Positions 59,960 through 64,000 of a stretch of 64,000 bases of DNA are shown piece by piece. The notes under the pieces were generated by a model that worked only from the letters and a program-made list of their open reading frames with translations, made no database searches and was not told the DNA's origin. The number at the start of each line of letters is the position of its first letter. The stretch's first letter is position 1. A program made the translations under genes and the position numbers. Source of the stretch: Zarea fungicola (lineage: Eukaryota; Ascomycota; Sordariomycetes; Hypocreales; Cordycipitaceae); NCBI GenBank assembly GCA_900169235.1, contig FWCC01000457.1, forward strand, positions 50,387 through 114,386, given 5' to 3'.

Positions 59960-62900
59960 GTAGCAGTTATAGACAGTTGTTAAATAGAAGTGCAATGCAT
60001 GAGCATTCACGGCTTGGGGCAAAGTAAACCAATGGCGCACATTTTAGTACTGTGTCGAGGCTACGCTCACTTCATGACATACCGTTATCTATCAGAAGTC
60101 TTTTTCATACCAGAAAACGGAGTGCCGGTCATCGTACTACAACATGATGTAGATGGTCTCGCTGCCGCCAACATTATGCCGCATATCCTCTGCCGCAGCG
60201 ATACCTACAAGCTCCGGATACAGGCGGAGTCGCGATCGCCCGGACTCTCCAACAAAAGGTGGCGGAGCTCCTAGTCCCTGTCATCGCTGGCGGCATCGAG
60301 CTGCCCTTGGGCAAAAACGGAGCGGACGGCAGGGAGGAACCGGGCGAGGGCTCGGCTGATGGAGTCACGCATCTAGCTTATGTTGGTAGATAAGACTCTG
60401 GCGTTGCTGCCATGGAGAAATAACTGATACATTTGTCTGTAAGTACGGCGGGAGGCAGGGAGAGGAGTGAGAGTTGGAGGAGGTTATCCTGTGGGTTGGC
60501 AGCCACTTTGGGTCCAAATTCTTCTAATGTCTACATGACCCCGAGTGGTTGTACTTAATGAGTAAGAGAAGCATTATCTTTTTCGAGGACACGGTGAAGC
60601 GTGGTGCGGATGGTTTCTGGATGTACAACAACTTAGTTGATGTAGTAGACCGCCAGAGGAAGAATCCCTGCTGCCTGGCCGGTTAAATGTTTTTAAAATG
60701 TCTACCACATGTTTACAAGCAGTATTATGACACGGGGGGCGTCAAGCTGGGGTGGTTAGTCATGAAGTGGTATCTCTTCTTAGAATACAGAAGTGCCAGC
60801 CTTGTATCACTGCTCATAGAGGACAGCAACAATGTAGAAGTTATGGGAGTTATAAGTAGGACTGAAGAAATCTTTATAATCAGTGGAGAATAATCGCATA
60901 GCCCTATCTGTAGAAGAAGAATTTAATTGCCTGTTATTACCAGTTAATACAATGGATATCTGGATGGAAACCGGGCAGAGATATGTTTTATTTCACGATG
61001 CCTGCGAGTGTCGTGAGCGTCTCCATTCAAAATGGACTTTGAAATTAAAAACTTCTGAATTCAAGTAAATCCACTATAAAGGTACTCATCAAACGATTGT
61101 GGTTGCATATGTATTCCAGAGTGCGATGGAGAGAGAGTCTGCGTACCATCACACAAGCACCTATACGGCAGGTAAATATCTTGATTAAAGTGGCGACCGC
61201 GAAAACAGGCTAGATTTATATTTGAAATGAAGATTTTAATTGTAAACTTCAATTGCAGAGACTTGGATATCCTGTCACGGGAATGTAACAAACAAAACCG
61301 CCTTCGATGCCCCAAGAAGCAACTATTATGAATATGTACTGCTATACTCTCTCACGACGATGATATTCGATATGTGGCTATTCTGACCTCATTGCAGAAA
61401 TTTCTAGTTTAGTGTGCATATGCTTTGACTTACGAATCAGGACTTTCCATCTCCAAGCAAAAATGAGCTTCAAAGTCCCATCTGATGTTGGGAGCCATTT
61501 ATAACGCCAGATTAACAAGGCGGAGAGGCTTGAAAATGGGGTTTACTGTTACAAAACTAACTGAATTAAGTTAATAAAGCCAAAATGGAATGTAAGTTTG
61601 GCATTGGAGCGGACTGAGTTGTTCTTCACCGCGCGGATGCGACATGAGGGCCACTCGGCTCAGAGCCTCGTGCGACAAGGTATTCAGTGGCTGTATGTGT
61701 ACCGTCTGGTCTTGAAACTGGGCTACCGATTGAGCTCCTGATAGTTATAGTGATGGAAATAATAAAGCGGAAGTGTATCACTAATCTCAAAAATGTTCTG
61801 TCGGCACCTTGCGGAGGTCTAGACCAGTCGTACTTGGGTAGCGGATGAGATGACTTGATGTGGCTGTGTAATTGAAACCAGGGGTTTGCAGTCATTTAAA
61901 AATCGGTAAGCTTCATTTAAAGTAGTTACTGTTGGAAATCAGGAGGAATCACAGCGTAACTTGTAGGTATGTGCAAGTAACTTGACGTCGGAAGAATCTA
62001 CAGGAGCTTTACAGATGACAGACGAGATTTACTACAGCTTCATACACAAGCTCACACGAGAAAGCATCCCGTATTCACAGCAGAGTTCCTTATTTAGTAT
62101 AAAAAGGAATGCACAAACAAGTAGCTGCCTGCTGCCGCGGATTTTAGGTATTCGTGGAGTAGGTTGGTTTACCTGACCCTTTCAAGCTTGACTCTGATCC
62201 GCGAGTTCATTCTTGAAAAGTATATATAAGCTCCAATTGATAGCTTATTGATTCTCCAATTAAGCAGCCAAGGTTATGTGTCAGCAGCCTTTTATAGAAA
62301 ATGTCTATTGTTATAAAGGCATCGAATTCCCCGGCCCGAAGAACCATCTCGTAAGGTCTGGGGACTCAGTGATGTCATTCGATCGATCCAAGCTTGCCAT
62401 CGCGTCAAACATTTTACAATCATTAACTGTCGACAAAGTTTGCGAACCATACCGCCGGATGACGTCCTGCAATCCTCCACCTGCCCCAATAGAACTCTAG
62501 CTAAGTATTTGAATGCAAAGTTTTCGATGGCTTGTCACTTGACTGCTTTTAAGCTTTGGTTTTGCCCCCACAAAAAGGAAAACCCGTGGGCAGACATTCA
62601 GCGAAACCATACGATTGTGGAGCGATTGGGCTTCAAAACGAAGTAGGAAACGAGGGAAATCTTGTACCTGGATAGACAGCGTAAAGAATTGCTTTGCAAA
62701 TGGCCGGAACGGGCTGTCCCGTGCAAGATGCAACATGTTGGAACAATGCAGTGCTAACTAGTTAACAAAGAGTCACCTTGTAAGCTAGCCAAACGCGGGC
62801 AATGGGCTCGCTGCGTCCTTCTTTCACATCCCATAAGCTCACAGAACAAAGACGTACATTGTTCATGATTTTGGCGGCCAGGCTGGTGAACTGACTGAGG

Positions 62901-64000
62901 CTCCTGTAGAATTCACGGCAGAGAGTCATCTGTAGTGCAGATACTAATTGAATGGCGTAATAAGTATCTTGGCTTCTCCACGCGCTAGAAGAGGCGAGGG
63001 AAACTGGAATGCAGAGCGGGCAACCCGGACACGTGGTTCAGAAGAGCCTCTTGTGCATAGTCAAGGGTTAATAAGAAGCCTTGCCAGAATTTGGCATTTC
63101 CTGAACTGGCTGTTGCATCTGCAAGTGGCAAACTCGGCGGCGACGCCAAGGACGTGAGATGGAGACAACTTCGCCGAGTGTGTGTATATTAATTAATTAA
63201 CGGCTCGGTCGGGGTTAAAGGCAACAATGAGTGGGGGGACTTTTTCGGTGTTACTCGGACTATTCTGCCGTTTCATGCAAGGCATCATGTGCCATTTTTA
63301 TGACAAAGAAGACGATAAGTTTACTGCGAAGGACAGTAGCAGAAAACCTTGCCAGAAAAGGCTCGACTATAACCTGTGCAACGCATTTTCGTCCCTGTCT
63401 ATAACATAAATAAGACCTATTTCCGCTGTGTAATATGTAAGTTAAGGGCAACTGCAAGATGATGGGCTCAAACCATATGTGCCTCTGTGGCCAATTAGTG
63501 AGTAGGAAAACCGGTCTCTCCAGCAGATCAGCGCTACAGGGGTTGCGTGTAGGTACAGAGGCTCCATTTAAGAGCGCTTTTGGTTGGTCGTATCTGATCA
63601 TCTGAGGGTTGTGAGGCGCATGCCGTCAAGCTGCCAGCGCGAAGGCAGACAGATACGCCAACTCTGGTGTATCGATGAGCGACTATATTGGTCAAAATTG
63701 TGCTTTGTGGCGCGGGACAAGTAGTGGTGCATGGCGGCGTCGGGGCTATACAAAGATGCGCCTTGGCTTGTTCGCGGAGTACTGTTAAGACAAGTTGACC
63801 CGATTATTGTTACTTGGACACAAGACTTGGAGTCAGCTATCAACCTTCGAATTCACAAGTGGATGCAAGAGACTTTTGCCCAGATAGGTTCAAGGAGAGT
63901 GTCCTCCACGCCACGTAAAAACACATCATGATATCTAGAAAAGCCTCAGGTGGCGCGTGGGGGCGTTTCTACCGAGTAGGCAAGGGGGTGACAAAAAAAC
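59960..64000. other. Gene-poor, partly AT-rich right end
   Basis: 4.0 kb with no supported gene. There is a GC-richer island at about 60120-60390 within AT-rich flanks, and an internal-promoter-like (box A/box B) fragment at about 61700-61740. The short open frames do not join into a protein I recognise. No telomere repeats are seen at the window end. Confidence 0.45.

Noticed and set aside
1..64000. CRISPR array, prophage, insertion sequence or rRNA genes
   Set aside because: No spaced direct repeats, no phage or bacterial transposase motifs, and no rRNA or 5S core words were seen; the genes are fungal.

Overview
The window is nuclear DNA of a filamentous ascomycete, most likely a sordariomycete and perhaps Hypocreales; the placement is inferred from the gene set, and no species call is possible. 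Genes carry short introns (about 50-100 bp) with GTATGT/GTAAGT donors. The gene set includes a white-collar-2 GATA/PAS regulator, a Zn2Cys6 factor, a Kin4-type kinase, a Gwt1 acyltransferase, a hyphal GT2 polysaccharide synthase and a Clp1-like protein. There is no operon structure. For nearly every gene, splice models built by eye give whole-codon lengths, which supports the exon borders listed below.

Layout. Positions 1-13489 are compact: the 3' end of a flavin monooxygenase (+), a cytosolic/mitochondrial arginyl-tRNA synthetase (-), an amidase-signature hydrolase (+), a small Asn-rich DUF7721-type protein (-), a Zn2Cys6 transcription factor (+) and wc-2 (-). After a 2.6 kb gap, 16091-27357 holds rad50 (+) tail-to-tail with the PP4 regulatory subunit gene psy4/PPP4R2 (-), then a Pro/Gln-rich SPRY protein (-) and a long-loop CAX-type vacuolar Ca2+/H+ exchanger (-). 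Next come KIN4 (-, 30998-34437), a membrane protein whose reading frame is disrupted or heavily spliced (-, 38906-40704), GWT1 (-, 41426-43193), a Clp1-like protein (+, 44408-45421) and GT2 (-, 51451-53248).

Spacing rises sharply to the right. Positions 27.4-31.0 kb, 34.4-38.9 kb, 45.4-51.4 kb and above all 53.2-64.0 kb contain no gene I can support. They hold microsatellites, short tandem repeats, a recurrent TACGGAGTAC-like motif, small inverted repeats, a tRNA-promoter-like fragment, a few orphan coding-like fragments and one NN ambiguity. The last 10.7 kb looks like degenerate, gene-poor DNA.

Most genes are conserved housekeeping or growth/signalling functions: translation, double-strand break repair and its phosphatase, light sensing, Ca2+ storage, mitotic-exit kinase, GPI anchor synthesis and surface polysaccharide. 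They do not form a pathway or a biosynthetic cluster. I found no convincing new biological system. The most interesting items are a GC-AG intron inside the zinc finger of the Zn2Cys6 factor, a 17-nt micro-exon in the amidase, twin starts in the arginyl-tRNA synthetase, the unresolved membrane-protein locus, and the structured elements in the right-hand gene deserts.
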